DNA of 31,720 bases from Sulfidibacterium sp964456625. Lineage in GTDB: Bacteria; Bacteroidota; Bacteroidia; Bacteroidales; F082. The stretch lies in contig CAYWBO010000027.1 in the NCBI GenBank assembly GCA_964456625.1, positions 1 to 31,720 of the forward strand, written 5' to 3'. The position numbers were made by a program, and so were the translations under genes. The notes beneath the pieces are model-generated. The model did no database searches, had not been told where the DNA came from, and was given only the letters and a program-made list of their open reading frames with translations. This document shows, piece by piece, positions 7,491 to 14,708 of the stretch. Position 1 is the first letter of the stretch, and each line of letters starts with the position of its first letter.

Positions 7491-7568
7491 TTGTACACTG
7501 ATTTAACTGATAAGACTGATCTTTTATGATCTTAACGAATCATAAAAATCATAACGATCAGTGTACTA
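7491..7568. repeat. Palindromic repeat copy B (78 bp)
   Basis: The ends are inverted: GTACACTGAT and ATCAGTGTAC pair perfectly over 10 bp, extending imperfectly to TTG/CTA. Inside are three ACTGAT units at a 9-base period, then ATGATCTTAA and ATCATAAAAATCATAA, as in copy A. The rightmost CTA (7566-7568) is, on the minus strand, the TAG stop codon of the FGGY kinase. Confidence 0.8.
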
Positions 7569-9140
7569 TTTCTTAGGATAATTGATGATATCCCGAATAT
7601 CATTGTACAGCGGTTTCAGGCGTTTGTACATTTTGCTGTAAACCTGGTTGTAAAGCTGCCGGTAAACTTTTACGTTTTCGGGGATGGGCTGATAGGTTTC
7701 ACCGATACGGCACATTTTTGCGATGGCGGTCTCAAAGTCCTTGTAGAATCCCAGCCCCACGGCCGCATTGATGGCGGCTCCCAGTGCCGAAGTTTCGTAA
7801 GTATGCGGTTTTTCCACCGGCAGGTTGAAGATATCGGCGGTAAGTTGCAAAGCGTTTTTGCTTTGGGAACCTCCACCCGAAACCCGGATCTTCTCCACGT
7901 TTACCCCGGTGGTTTTTTGAGTACGCAGCATCCCTTCCTTCAGTGCATAGGCGATGCCTTCCAGAATGGAACGGTATAAATGTGCGCGGGTGTGCACATC
8001 TCCGAAGCCGATGACGGCACCCTTGGCTTCAATGCCCGGCTGCCGGATTCCCGGTGTCCAGTAAGGCTGCAAGGTCAGGCCCATGGATCCCGGCGGGACG
8101 TCATCGATCATTTTGTCAAACAACTCTTCAGGTGCTTTTTTCAGCCTTTTGGCTTCTTCCACTTCGCGATATCCGAATTCGTTCTTGAACCATTTGATCA
8201 TCCAGAATCCGCGGTATATCATCACTTCCGTATTGAAATAATGTGGGATGGCACTCGGATAAGAGGGAAACATCTTCACCACTTCCAGATATTTAGAGTT
8301 CACGGTCTGTACGGTGGCCGTCGTCCCGTAACTCAGGCAGGCGATCTCGGGTGAGATCACCCCTGATCCCAGCACTTCGCAGGCTTTGTCCGCTGCAGCG
8401 GCGATAATCGTCAATCCTTCGGGAATCCCCGTCTGACGTGATGCTTCCGCTGTGATGTTCCCGATTTTCTCGGAAGGGTATACCAGGTCCGCCAGCTTTT
8501 CCCTTTCGATGGGAAACATTTTGTAGTTGATGGCAGAGGTTCTGGAATACTCATGCTTCTTGTAGTTGAAAGGGATGTATCCCACGGTGCAGCCAATGGA
8601 ATCCTTAAATGCTCCGGATAACCGGGAAATCAGGAAGCCGGATAACATGAGATATTTATCTGTTTTTTCCCAGACTTCCGGTTGGTTTTGCCGGATCCAG
8701 TTGGATTCACCTTCTTCGATGGCATAGGCCACAGAGTCATAGACCCCGGCGATCTGGAGCCCGGTTTTGACAATGCCTGCGGGCCATGTGCCGACTTTCG
8801 CTTTTCGCTGATCGAGCCAGATAATGGCCGGCCGCAGCGGTTTTCCTTCCTTATCAAGGTTGACCACCGTTCCTCTCTGACTGGTGAAGCTCATGCCGGC
8901 AAGCTGTTTCACATCCAGACTTGAATTTTTGAACAGCAGCCGGGTAGTTTCACACAGTTGCTCCCAGAAATATTCCGCATCCTGTTCCGCATAACCCGGC
9001 TGATCGGAATAATAAGCTTCGATATGTGTCTGTTCGATCTCGCGAATGTTTCCGCCCAGATCGATAAAAGATGCCCGGATGGATTGGGTTCCAACGTCTA
9101 TGACAAGAATGAATTTACCTGAGAAAGCTGACTGTTCCAT
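7566..9140 (-). CDS. FGGY-family carbohydrate kinase, YgcE-like
   Basis: FGGY kinases phosphorylate sugars, polyols or glycerol with ATP. The 524-residue protein has the N-terminal phosphate-binding motif DVGTQSIRASFID, the AAADKACEVLGSG stretch with the likely catalytic Asp, and SYGTTATVQT. The C-terminal motifs are EGIAYALKEG and VSGGGSQSKNALQLTADIF. The substrate pocket differs from both model enzymes. Where GlpK has QRET it has SQRGT, and where XylB has QMHG it has TSQRG, so I do not call it glycerol kinase or xylulokinase. It resembles E. coli YgcE as I remember it. It lies downstream of an AGPS-like FAD enzyme and glpD, so a C3 substrate or glycerol-like compound is plausible. The TAG stop is shared with repeat copy B. 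Confidence 0.82.
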   Translation of the reverse strand: MEQSAFSGKFILVIDVGTQSIRASFIDLGGNIREIEQTHIEAYYSDQPGYAEQDAEYFWEQLCETTRLLFKNSSLDVKQLAGMSFTSQRGTVVNLDKEGKPLRPAIIWLDQRKAKVGTWPAGIVKTGLQIAGVYDSVAYAIEEGESNWIRQNQPEVWEKTDKYLMLSGFLISRLSGAFKDSIGCTVGYIPFNYKKHEYSRTSAINYKMFPIEREKLADLVYPSEKIGNITAEASRQTGIPEGLTIIAAAADKACEVLGSGVISPEIACLSYGTTATVQTVNSKYLEVVKMFPSYPSAIPHYFNTEVMIYRGFWMIKWFKNEFGYREVEEAKRLKKAPEELFDKMIDDVPPGSMGLTLQPYWTPGIRQPGIEAKGAVIGFGDVHTRAHLYRSILEGIAYALKEGMLRTQKTTGVNVEKIRVSGGGSQSKNALQLTADIFNLPVEKPHTYETSALGAAINAAVGLGFYKDFETAIAKMCRIGETYQPIPENVKVYRQLYNQVYSKMYKRLKPLYNDIRDIINYPKK

Positions 9141-9161
9141 GGATGTTTTAATAAATCAGTT

Positions 9162-9169
9162 CAAATCTA
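9162..9169 (-). promoter_or_regulatory. Candidate internal -7 box (TAGATTTG) before the FGGY kinase
   Basis: TAGATTTG on the minus strand matches TAnnTTTG in the 64-base gap between the AGPS-like gene and the kinase, 22 bases before the ATG. No proper -33 element is seen. The kinase may have its own weak promoter or be read through from upstream. Confidence 0.25.
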
Positions 9170-9204
9170 ATAAAATTCAAAAGCAGGTCATGAAGCCCGC
9201 ACGA

Positions 9205-10839
9205 TTATTCATTGGTATCTTCCCCGAAGATACTGCCCGGGTTTAAGATTCCTCCGGGGTCCAGAAAATCTTTGGAAGCTTTCATCAGGCCCATTGCGGT
9301 TTTGCCCATTTCATCTTCCATCCACGGCGCCAGTGCCCTGCCGATGCCATGGTGGTGCGACAGCGAACCGCCGTTTTGATGGATGGTGTCAATCAGCCCC
9401 TTGTGGTAGGCTGCATAATCTTCGAGCTCAACGCCCTTTTTCATAGGACTCAAAAATGTGAAATACAAGTTGGCACCATTTTCATAAACATGCGAAATAT
9501 GCGCCATGACATGAGTCTTTTCCCGTGATTCCAGATAATCCCTGACGGCTTTCCATAATGTAAGCAGTTTGTCCCAGGGCACTGCCGTTTCCACCGTGTC
9601 GGTCATGATGCCGATATCCATCAGCGGGTCGCGCATGTATGCACTGCTGTAACGCTGCTTCAGCCAGTCTTTGGCCGGCTTGCCGCCGGAATGAAAGCCC
9701 CCGTGCGACTTGGCCATTTTTTTTATTTTCTTCTTTGCCAGCACCGTATAGTCCTTATCGCCCTCAACGGTAGCAAACATCAGGCACCGTTTGCCAGGCG
9801 CATAGCCGAAAGAACGCAAGAGTTTATCGGAAAAGCTGTTGTCAAATTCTTTGATCTTAAAGGCGGTGGCCGTTTCCACGGGATCTGAGATACGGAACAG
9901 GGCAGGGGCTCCGATGCCTGCCTGCATGATCTTTCGCATGCAGGCGGTCGCCGATTCGAAATCTTTGAAAACAAAGGAAGTATACGCTGTATTCTGAGGC
10001 CTGTATTTTCTGACTTTGAGTGTGATCTCAGTGATGATCCCCAGGCTGCCTTCCGAGCCGATAAAGGTTTTGGTCAGATCCCAGCCTTCGGCGCTGGCCG
10101 GATAATCTTTGGTCTCGATGATACCCGCGGGGGTGATTACTTTCAGTGCCAGTACGATGTTTTCTATTTTCCCGTAATAGGTGGATTCCTGACCTGCACC
10201 ACGCGCCGCCACCCAGCCTCCGACGGTAGAATATTCAAAAGATTGCGGAAAATGACCGCAGGTGTATCCGTGAGTGTTGAGAAATTTCTCCAGCACCGGC
10301 CCGTAAACGCCCGGTTGTATCCTCACTGTTTGATTGACTTCGTTGATGTCGGAGATATTGTCGAAATGCCGCGTCAGATCCAGGCTGATGCCGCCCCTGG
10401 GTGTTTCCAGGCCACGCGTCACCGACGACCGGCCGCCCATGGGCGTTACCGCAATATTTTCCCGGCCGCAAAGCTGGAGAATTTCTGCTATTTCGTCATC
10501 GCTGCGGGGATAGATCACCAGGTCCGGAGGCGTCCTGATCAAACCTTTTCGCAACATCACTAATTCTGAAAAAAAGTAGCCCATGGCGTGGGAAGCTCTG
10601 ACGTAATCGCTGGTTTCCACATTTTCTGTTCCACAGATGGCGATGAATTGCTGAATCATGTTTCCCGGAAGGGCGCACGCCTTTTCAAGTGTCACCTCCT
10701 GATCACCATATAAATAATGTTGCTGAAAATCCTCATCCGTGTATCCGAATTTCTCTTTGATGAGCTCGATGACGCCCTTTTCAAGCTTTTCATCGTGTTT
10801 ATCTCCCCAGACAAAAATGGACCGATAGGTGTTTTTCAT
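9205..10839 (-). CDS. FAD-linked oxidase related to alkyl-DHAP synthase (AGPS/YgcU type)
   Basis: The protein has 544 residues. The FAD-binding (PCMH/VAO-type) domain runs from about residue 100 (PPDLVIYPRSDDEIAEIL) through GHFPQSFEYSTVGGWVAARG, which is very close to the equivalent stretch in alkyl-dihydroxyacetonephosphate synthase. The C-terminal part has MTDTVETAVPW and a His triad HHH at 495-497 followed by GIGR; AGPS has the same triad at its active site. AGPS swaps the acyl group of acyl-DHAP for a fatty alcohol to start ether-lipid synthesis. YgcU in E. coli is a related enzyme of unproved function. Whether this protein makes ether lipids or oxidises a hydroxy acid or polyol phosphate cannot be told from sequence. 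It starts 11 bases after glpD ends. Confidence 0.82.
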   Translation of the reverse strand: MKNTYRSIFVWGDKHDEKLEKGVIELIKEKFGYTDEDFQQHYLYGDQEVTLEKACALPGNMIQQFIAICGTENVETSDYVRASHAMGYFFSELVMLRKGLIRTPPDLVIYPRSDDEIAEILQLCGRENIAVTPMGGRSSVTRGLETPRGGISLDLTRHFDNISDINEVNQTVRIQPGVYGPVLEKFLNTHGYTCGHFPQSFEYSTVGGWVAARGAGQESTYYGKIENIVLALKVITPAGIIETKDYPASAEGWDLTKTFIGSEGSLGIITEITLKVRKYRPQNTAYTSFVFKDFESATACMRKIMQAGIGAPALFRISDPVETATAFKIKEFDNSFSDKLLRSFGYAPGKRCLMFATVEGDKDYTVLAKKKIKKMAKSHGGFHSGGKPAKDWLKQRYSSAYMRDPLMDIGIMTDTVETAVPWDKLLTLWKAVRDYLESREKTHVMAHISHVYENGANLYFTFLSPMKKGVELEDYAAYHKGLIDTIHQNGGSLSHHHGIGRALAPWMEDEMGKTAMGLMKASKDFLDPGGILNPGSIFGEDTNE

Positions 10840-10850
10840 GACATCTATTT

Positions 10851-12461
10851 TTAATCGGGCAACCGGAACCGAGCTTCCGCCTTTTGAATTTCCGAGTCCA
10901 GCATTGCTTTGTCCCAGTTCAGCAATTTCCCTGCAAGGGCAGCCACTTTTTGCAACACTTCCTTGCCGGGATGTCCCAGGCCACCGATTCCCGTCCTCCG
11001 GAACAAAATATCTGATAAATATAAGGCAGATTCCCTTTCGATGGCATAAGCCACTTCGGCTAATATTTCCCCGTCCTCATTCAGCACTTCTGCCAGCTCA
11101 GGATGTTCACGGGCCATCTGAAATAATGAGTAGGATTCGGTTCCGAAATTCTTTCCAAGGAACGATATGGTTTTGGGAGTGAAATCCGGATAGTCATTTT
11201 GCAATTTTTCAAGAAATAAATCCATATCAGGGATCTCGCTGCCCACAAGAAATTCAGCTTGCGAAACGGATTCCGGAAGTTCTTTATTCAGTTTTTGCAG
11301 AACGAGTTCCATGACGTTTTCAGCCAGTTGACGGCTTGTTGTGTATTTTCCTCCTTCCACGGTAATCATCCCGTCAAGGCCCTCGTCTGTATTGTCATAA
11401 ATTTCATATTTCCGGGAAGACTCGTAAGAATTCTCCGATGCTGTGTCTGCCAACGGCCGCAACCCGCCATAGTAAAACAAAACGTCCTCATATTTGAGGT
11501 TAACAGCATAATTCTCGTTCACATCCTTCAGGAGCTCCAGAATGCTTTCTTTGGTAACGTGGTAATCCTCAGGATTGCCCAGGAATTCCTTGTCCGTGGT
11601 GCCGATAAGTGAATGGTTGCGCCAGGGGATCACCATGATGTGGCGTTCGTTGGCGGTAACCTGCGAAACCGCATGCACGGATGTCAGTTTTCGCGTGATA
11701 ATATGGATGCCTTCCGAACGCCGGATGCTATGCTGTGTTTTTTTTCCGGCGGCAGTTTGTATGGTCTGATCTGCCCAGGGCCCTGTACAATTGACAACCA
11801 GTGGTGCAGAGAAATGGGAGATTGTCCCCGTAATCAGATCCTTAACTGTCACACCCTGTATCTTCCCGCCTTTCTTCAAAAACCCTGTTACCGTTGCGTA
11901 ATTGGAAAGTTTTGCGCCCTGGTTTTCCGCCGATTTTAAAAACGAAAGTGTCAGCCTTTCGGGGAAAATATTCTGGTAGTCGTAAAATACCAGGGCCCCC
12001 GAGAGGTCTTTTGTCGGGACAATATTTTCCATATTTCGTGTTTCTTCCAGTGACAGGGAACGGAAATTCGGGATTTTTTTGGACGGGTCGTTGGTTTGTT
12101 TTTTGTCAAACGCAAGGATATCATACATCAGCAGGCCCATCCCTAGAATTATTTTCCCGGTTTTTCCCGATTTGTAGGTCGGAATCATAAACGGAACGGG
12201 ATAGATGAAGTTGGGAGCGATGTTGCTCAGCGTTTTTCGCTCTTTCAATGATTCACGCACCAGACTGAGTTCCATGTTTTTCAGATAACGGAGCCCCCCG
12301 TGAATGAGTTTGGATGTGGCGGATGAAGTGGCGGCACCGTAATCACCTTTTTCAAACAAAGCTACCTTTAATCCCCGGCTGGAGGCTTCATAGGCAAGTG
12401 CCGCCCCCGTGATGCCTCCCCCCACCACGATCATATCGAAATTTCCTTCCTGATGTGTCCC
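10851..12461 (-). CDS. glpD: Glycerol-3-phosphate dehydrogenase (FAD), N-terminus in a gap
   Basis: This membrane-associated flavoenzyme oxidises sn-glycerol 3-phosphate to DHAP and passes electrons to quinones. The visible 536 residues start with GTHQEGNFDMIVVGGGITG, so only about 10-20 residues and the start codon are lost in the gap. Visible family marks are the FAD dinucleotide fold (VVGGGITGAALA), the TSSATSKLIHGGLRYL motif, VNCTGPWAD, HIMVIPWRNHSLIGTTD and VEGGKYTTSR. A C-terminal GlpD-type domain follows, with EVAYAIERESALYLSDILFRR-type sequence. Across the 100 N it happens to read in frame with the upstream Crp/Fnr gene; I regard that fusion as artificial. It is followed after 11 bases by the AGPS-like gene and is probably in the same operon. 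Confidence 0.92.
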   Translation of the reverse strand, partial: GTHQEGNFDMIVVGGGITGAALAYEASSRGLKVALFEKGDYGAATSSATSKLIHGGLRYLKNMELSLVRESLKERKTLSNIAPNFIYPVPFMIPTYKSGKTGKIILGMGLLMYDILAFDKKQTNDPSKKIPNFRSLSLEETRNMENIVPTKDLSGALVFYDYQNIFPERLTLSFLKSAENQGAKLSNYATVTGFLKKGGKIQGVTVKDLITGTISHFSAPLVVNCTGPWADQTIQTAAGKKTQHSIRRSEGIHIITRKLTSVHAVSQVTANERHIMVIPWRNHSLIGTTDKEFLGNPEDYHVTKESILELLKDVNENYAVNLKYEDVLFYYGGLRPLADTASENSYESSRKYEIYDNTDEGLDGMITVEGGKYTTSRQLAENVMELVLQKLNKELPESVSQAEFLVGSEIPDMDLFLEKLQNDYPDFTPKTISFLGKNFGTESYSLFQMAREHPELAEVLNEDGEILAEVAYAIERESALYLSDILFRRTGIGGLGHPGKEVLQKVAALAGKLLNWDKAMLDSEIQKAEARFRLPD

Positions 12462-12561
12462 NNNNNNNNNNNNNNNNNNNNNNNNNNNNNNNNNNNNNNN
12501 NNNNNNNNNNNNNNNNNNNNNNNNNNNNNNNNNNNNNNNNNNNNNNNNNNNNNNNNNNNNN
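12462..12561. other. Assembly gap (100 N) between the Crp/Fnr gene and glpD
   Basis: Exactly 100 N. It hides the last residues of the regulator, the intergenic region and the first residues of glpD. Little protein is missing on either side, so this gap may be close to its true size, unlike the other two. Confidence 0.95.
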
Positions 12562-13145
12562 TCTTCACTAAACTGGATGCTTTTCCTCAGGCGGCTCAGC
12601 GATTGGGAGGTGATACCCAGATAGGAAGCGATATACTGAAGCGGAACGTGCAGGAAGATGTCCGGGAATTTACTCATCATTTCTTTGTAGCGCATTTCGG
12701 CACTTTTCGTGATGAAAGAATAAATGCGGTTCTGTGTCTCGACGAACATCTCTTCAATGACACGACGTCCGACTTTCTGCCAACTGTTATAATGATTGTA
12801 AAGATCTTCCAGATCATCACGGTAGATGATAAATAGTTTGCAATCTGTAATGGCCTGGATGATCTCGAACGAAGGTTTGCGTGAGACAAAGCTGGGAAGA
12901 GCGGTCACAAAGCTGTGCAGTGGCGAGATGTCGCGTGTGATTTCTGTGCCGTCATGGTTGTAAAAAACCCGGAGATAGCCTTCTTCAGTAAAGGAAATGT
13001 ATTTGGCTACTTCTCCTTCCCGGACAAAAAAACCATTCTTTTTAAGATATTGTGTCTTGATCAGTGGCACTGCGGCAGTCCATTCCTCTTCGCTCAGTGT
13101 AACAAAGCGGGAAACAAACTTCCGTACTTCTGTATATGTCTCCAA
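12562..13145 (-). CDS. Crp/Fnr-family transcriptional regulator, 3' end in a gap
   Basis: An N-terminal cyclic-nucleotide-binding-like beta barrel (about residues 20-110, with KNGFFVREGEVAKYISF and GYLRVFYNHDGTEITRDI) is followed by a long helix. The C-terminal helix-turn-helix is VPLQYIASYLGITSQSLSRLRK. About 194 residues are visible, close to the usual 190-200, so little is missing. Iron-sulfur cysteines as in Fnr are absent. The frame extends to a TTG at 13178, but a -7 box (13176-13183) overlaps that point. I prefer the TTG at 13145, which gives a leader of about 25 nt and an N-terminus like its relatives; there is no ATG nearby. It heads the glpD block and is the natural candidate for its regulator. 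Confidence 0.8.
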
Positions 13146-13175
13146 AATCGGTTGAAAAGGTTCGTTCAGGTGAAA

Positions 13176-13183
13176 CAAATATA
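13176..13183 (-). promoter_or_regulatory. Candidate -7 box (TATATTTG) for the Crp/Fnr-glpD block
   Basis: TATATTTG on the minus strand is an exact TAnnTTTG match, with a TTTTTG about 23 bases upstream as a possible -33. The predicted transcript start near 13169 rules out the TTG at 13178 as start codon and supports 13145. Confidence 0.45.
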
Positions 13184-13224
13184 GTGATTCTGAGTGGAAA
13201 AGTAAACAAAAATTAATCCCCGCC

Positions 13225-13256
13225 TTTTCGCCTGCCGCGAAAAATGATTTACTTTG
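13225..13256 (+). promoter_or_regulatory. Weak candidate promoter for mgsA
   Basis: TTTTCG at 13225-13230 lies, with the usual 18-base spacing, before TTACTTTG at 13249-13256, which has one mismatch to TAnnTTTG. The predicted leader would be about 50 nt. The match is weak. Confidence 0.25.
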
Positions 13257-13312
13257 TAAAAAATTAAGACTTATGATGCCCGGAAAATGCTAAGGGCCAA
13301 AATTTTGAAACG

Positions 13313-13768
13313 ATGATAAAAACGATAGGTTTAGTTGCTCACGATAACCGGAAACAGGATTTGATCGAGTGGGTGGAATATAATTACAAGCGACTGAAGA
13401 ACAAACAACTGGTATGTACGGGAACCACCGGGAGGCTGGTGCGGGAAGCACTGGAAAGGAAGCTGGGACCGGAAGAATTCCTTGAAAAAATGACCATTCT
13501 GAAGTCAGGTCCTTTGGGTGGGGATCAGCAACTCGGTGCCATGATTGCCGAAGGCAAGATAGATATGCTGATCTTTTTGTGGGATCCCATGCAGCCTCAA
13601 CCGCATGATGTGGATGTGAAAGCGTTGTCACGTATCGCTGTGATGTACAACGTCCCTACGGCCGACAATCGTTCCACGGCAGATTTTCTGATTACGTCAA
13701 GCCTTTACAGGTCTGATTATAAACCATTATTAAAAGATTATACTTCTTACATTAAAAGGGAGATCTGA
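13313..13768 (+). CDS. mgsA: Methylglyoxal synthase
   Basis: The enzyme converts DHAP to methylglyoxal and phosphate in the cytosol, an overflow route used when phosphorylated trioses build up. The 151 residues match the family length. Key residues fall at the same numbers as in the E. coli enzyme as I remember it: H10 in LVAHDNRK, the TGTTG phosphate loop, SGPLGGDQQLGA with the catalytic Asp at 71, and PQPHDVDVKAL with H98 and D101. It diverges from the Crp/Fnr-glpD block, whose product is DHAP. Its TGA stop overlaps the ATG of the SRPBCC gene (TGATG at 13766-13770), which predicts translational coupling. Confidence 0.95.
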   Translation: MIKTIGLVAHDNRKQDLIEWVEYNYKRLKNKQLVCTGTTGRLVREALERKLGPEEFLEKMTILKSGPLGGDQQLGAMIAEGKIDMLIFLWDPMQPQPHDVDVKALSRIAVMYNVPTADNRSTADFLITSSLYRSDYKPLLKDYTSYIKREI

Positions 13769-14151
13769 TGAAAGATTTCAAGTATTACATTAACATCGAT
13801 GCGGAGCCGGAAGACGTTTATGCCTGCCTGACCAACCCGTTTACCATTGAGCTTTGGTCGGACATGCCGGCTAAAGTGGAAGCAGTTCCGGGAACGGAAT
13901 TTGAAATACTGGATGGCGGTATCTCGGGAAAGATGCTTGAGTTGGAACCCGACAAAAAAGTGGTACAGCAGTGGTATTTCGGCGATCAGGAAGAACCTTC
14001 CATCGTCACCATCCTGATCCATCCTAATAAGGGGAAGGTGTCCGTAGAACTGCATCATACCAACATTCCCGATCCCGATTTTAAAGACATCACTGAAGGC
14101 TGGAAGAAATATTACCTGGGACGGATCAAAGAGTTTCTGGAGCTGGATTGA
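13768..14151 (+). CDS. SRPBCC / AHSA1-like domain protein
   Basis: The 127-residue protein is a single START/AHSA1-like domain. It begins with KYYINIDAEPEDVYACLTNPFTIELWSD, the usual opening of bacterial Aha1-C homologues. A GKMLELEPDKKVVQQWYFGD stretch follows in the middle, and WKKYYLGRIKEFLEL forms the closing helix. The fold makes a deep hydrophobic pocket; bacterial members are mostly of unknown function. It has no signal peptide. The start codon overlaps the stop of mgsA, so the two are translated together, but a role in methylglyoxal metabolism is only an inference from that. Confidence 0.85.
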   Translation: MKDFKYYINIDAEPEDVYACLTNPFTIELWSDMPAKVEAVPGTEFEILDGGISGKMLELEPDKKVVQQWYFGDQEEPSIVTILIHPNKGKVSVELHHTNIPDPDFKDITEGWKKYYLGRIKEFLELD

Positions 14152-14164
14152 GTACCGTCATCAC

Positions 14165-14178
14165 CGAAAATATTTTCG
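14165..14178. promoter_or_regulatory. 14-bp perfect palindrome overlapping a -33 element
   Basis: CGAAAATATTTTCG is a perfect palindrome, 14 bases after the SRPBCC stop and overlapping the TTTTCG -33 element of the next gene. It could be an operator or a weak terminator without a T-run. The evidence is positional only. Confidence 0.25.
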
Positions 14179-14207
14179 TGAACTGGCTGCAATATTTTTT
14201 AATTTTG
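14173..14207 (+). promoter_or_regulatory. Candidate promoter of the DUF4293 gene
   Basis: TTTTCG (14173-14178) and TAATTTTG (14200-14207), an exact -7 match, are 21 bases apart. The ATG at 14233 would have a leader of about 19 nt. Confidence 0.5.
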
Positions 14208-14232
14208 CATTCCTAACTCATAATTTGAAAAG

Positions 14233-14703
14233 ATGATCCAACGTAAGCAAACGTTTTTTTTGTTGGGTGCCCTGGTGGCTTCCATCCTGATGTTTTTCTT
14301 TCCGCTGGCCAGTTTCATCGGCGTGAAAGATTCCCTGATTCTAAATGTACAATCGGTGCACAGTCTGGTTCCCGACACGGTTTTTCCCAACAGCTTTGTC
14401 TTTGTGCTGCCCATCCTTTCCGCCAACGTTTTTGTGATCGTATTTTCGCTCATCAGTATCTTTCTGTTTAAAAACCGCAAAAGGCAGATGCATCTCATCC
14501 GGCTGAACATTCTGGTGGAAGTGCTGTTTGTCGCGATGTTTTTCTTTTACTTTGTGGGAAACCTGGAGAAACTCACTGGCGGAACGGCCAGTTACAAAGC
14601 CGGCATTTTTATGCCTATGATCGCTCTCATCTTCCTGGTGCTGGCGTATTTCGGTGTACTTCAGGATGAAAAACTGGTACGCAGTGCCGACCGCTTGCGC
14701 TAG
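14233..14703 (+). CDS. DUF4293 family membrane protein
   Basis: The 156-residue protein begins MIQRKQTFFLLGALVASIL and ends DEKLVRSADRLR; both ends are hallmarks of DUF4293, a family found in Bacteroidota. Four hydrophobic segments are visible (about residues 7-30, 55-78, 90-108 and 124-143), with a basic loop KNRKRQMHL between the second and third. It should sit in the inner membrane. The function is unknown. It is tail-to-tail with the phosphodiesterase gene, only 5 bases between stop codons, and no terminator is visible between them, so the two transcripts probably overlap. Confidence 0.9.
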   Translation: MIQRKQTFFLLGALVASILMFFFPLASFIGVKDSLILNVQSVHSLVPDTVFPNSFVFVLPILSANVFVIVFSLISIFLFKNRKRQMHLIRLNILVEVLFVAMFFFYFVGNLEKLTGGTASYKAGIFMPMIALIFLVLAYFGVLQDEKLVRSADRLR

Positions 14704-14708
14704 GACGC

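Noticed and set aside
7566..9140. Calling the FGGY kinase glycerol kinase or xylulokinase
   Set aside because: Substrate-site motifs match neither enzyme, so only the family is stated.
9205..10839. Calling the FAD enzyme a proven alkyl-DHAP synthase
   Set aside because: The motifs fit the family, but YgcU-like relatives of unknown activity share them, and no other ether-lipid gene is nearby.
10851..13178. One 775-residue regulator-GlpD fusion protein
   Set aside because: The frame runs through 100 N of arbitrary length. The two ends are nearly complete separate proteins, so I list two genes.
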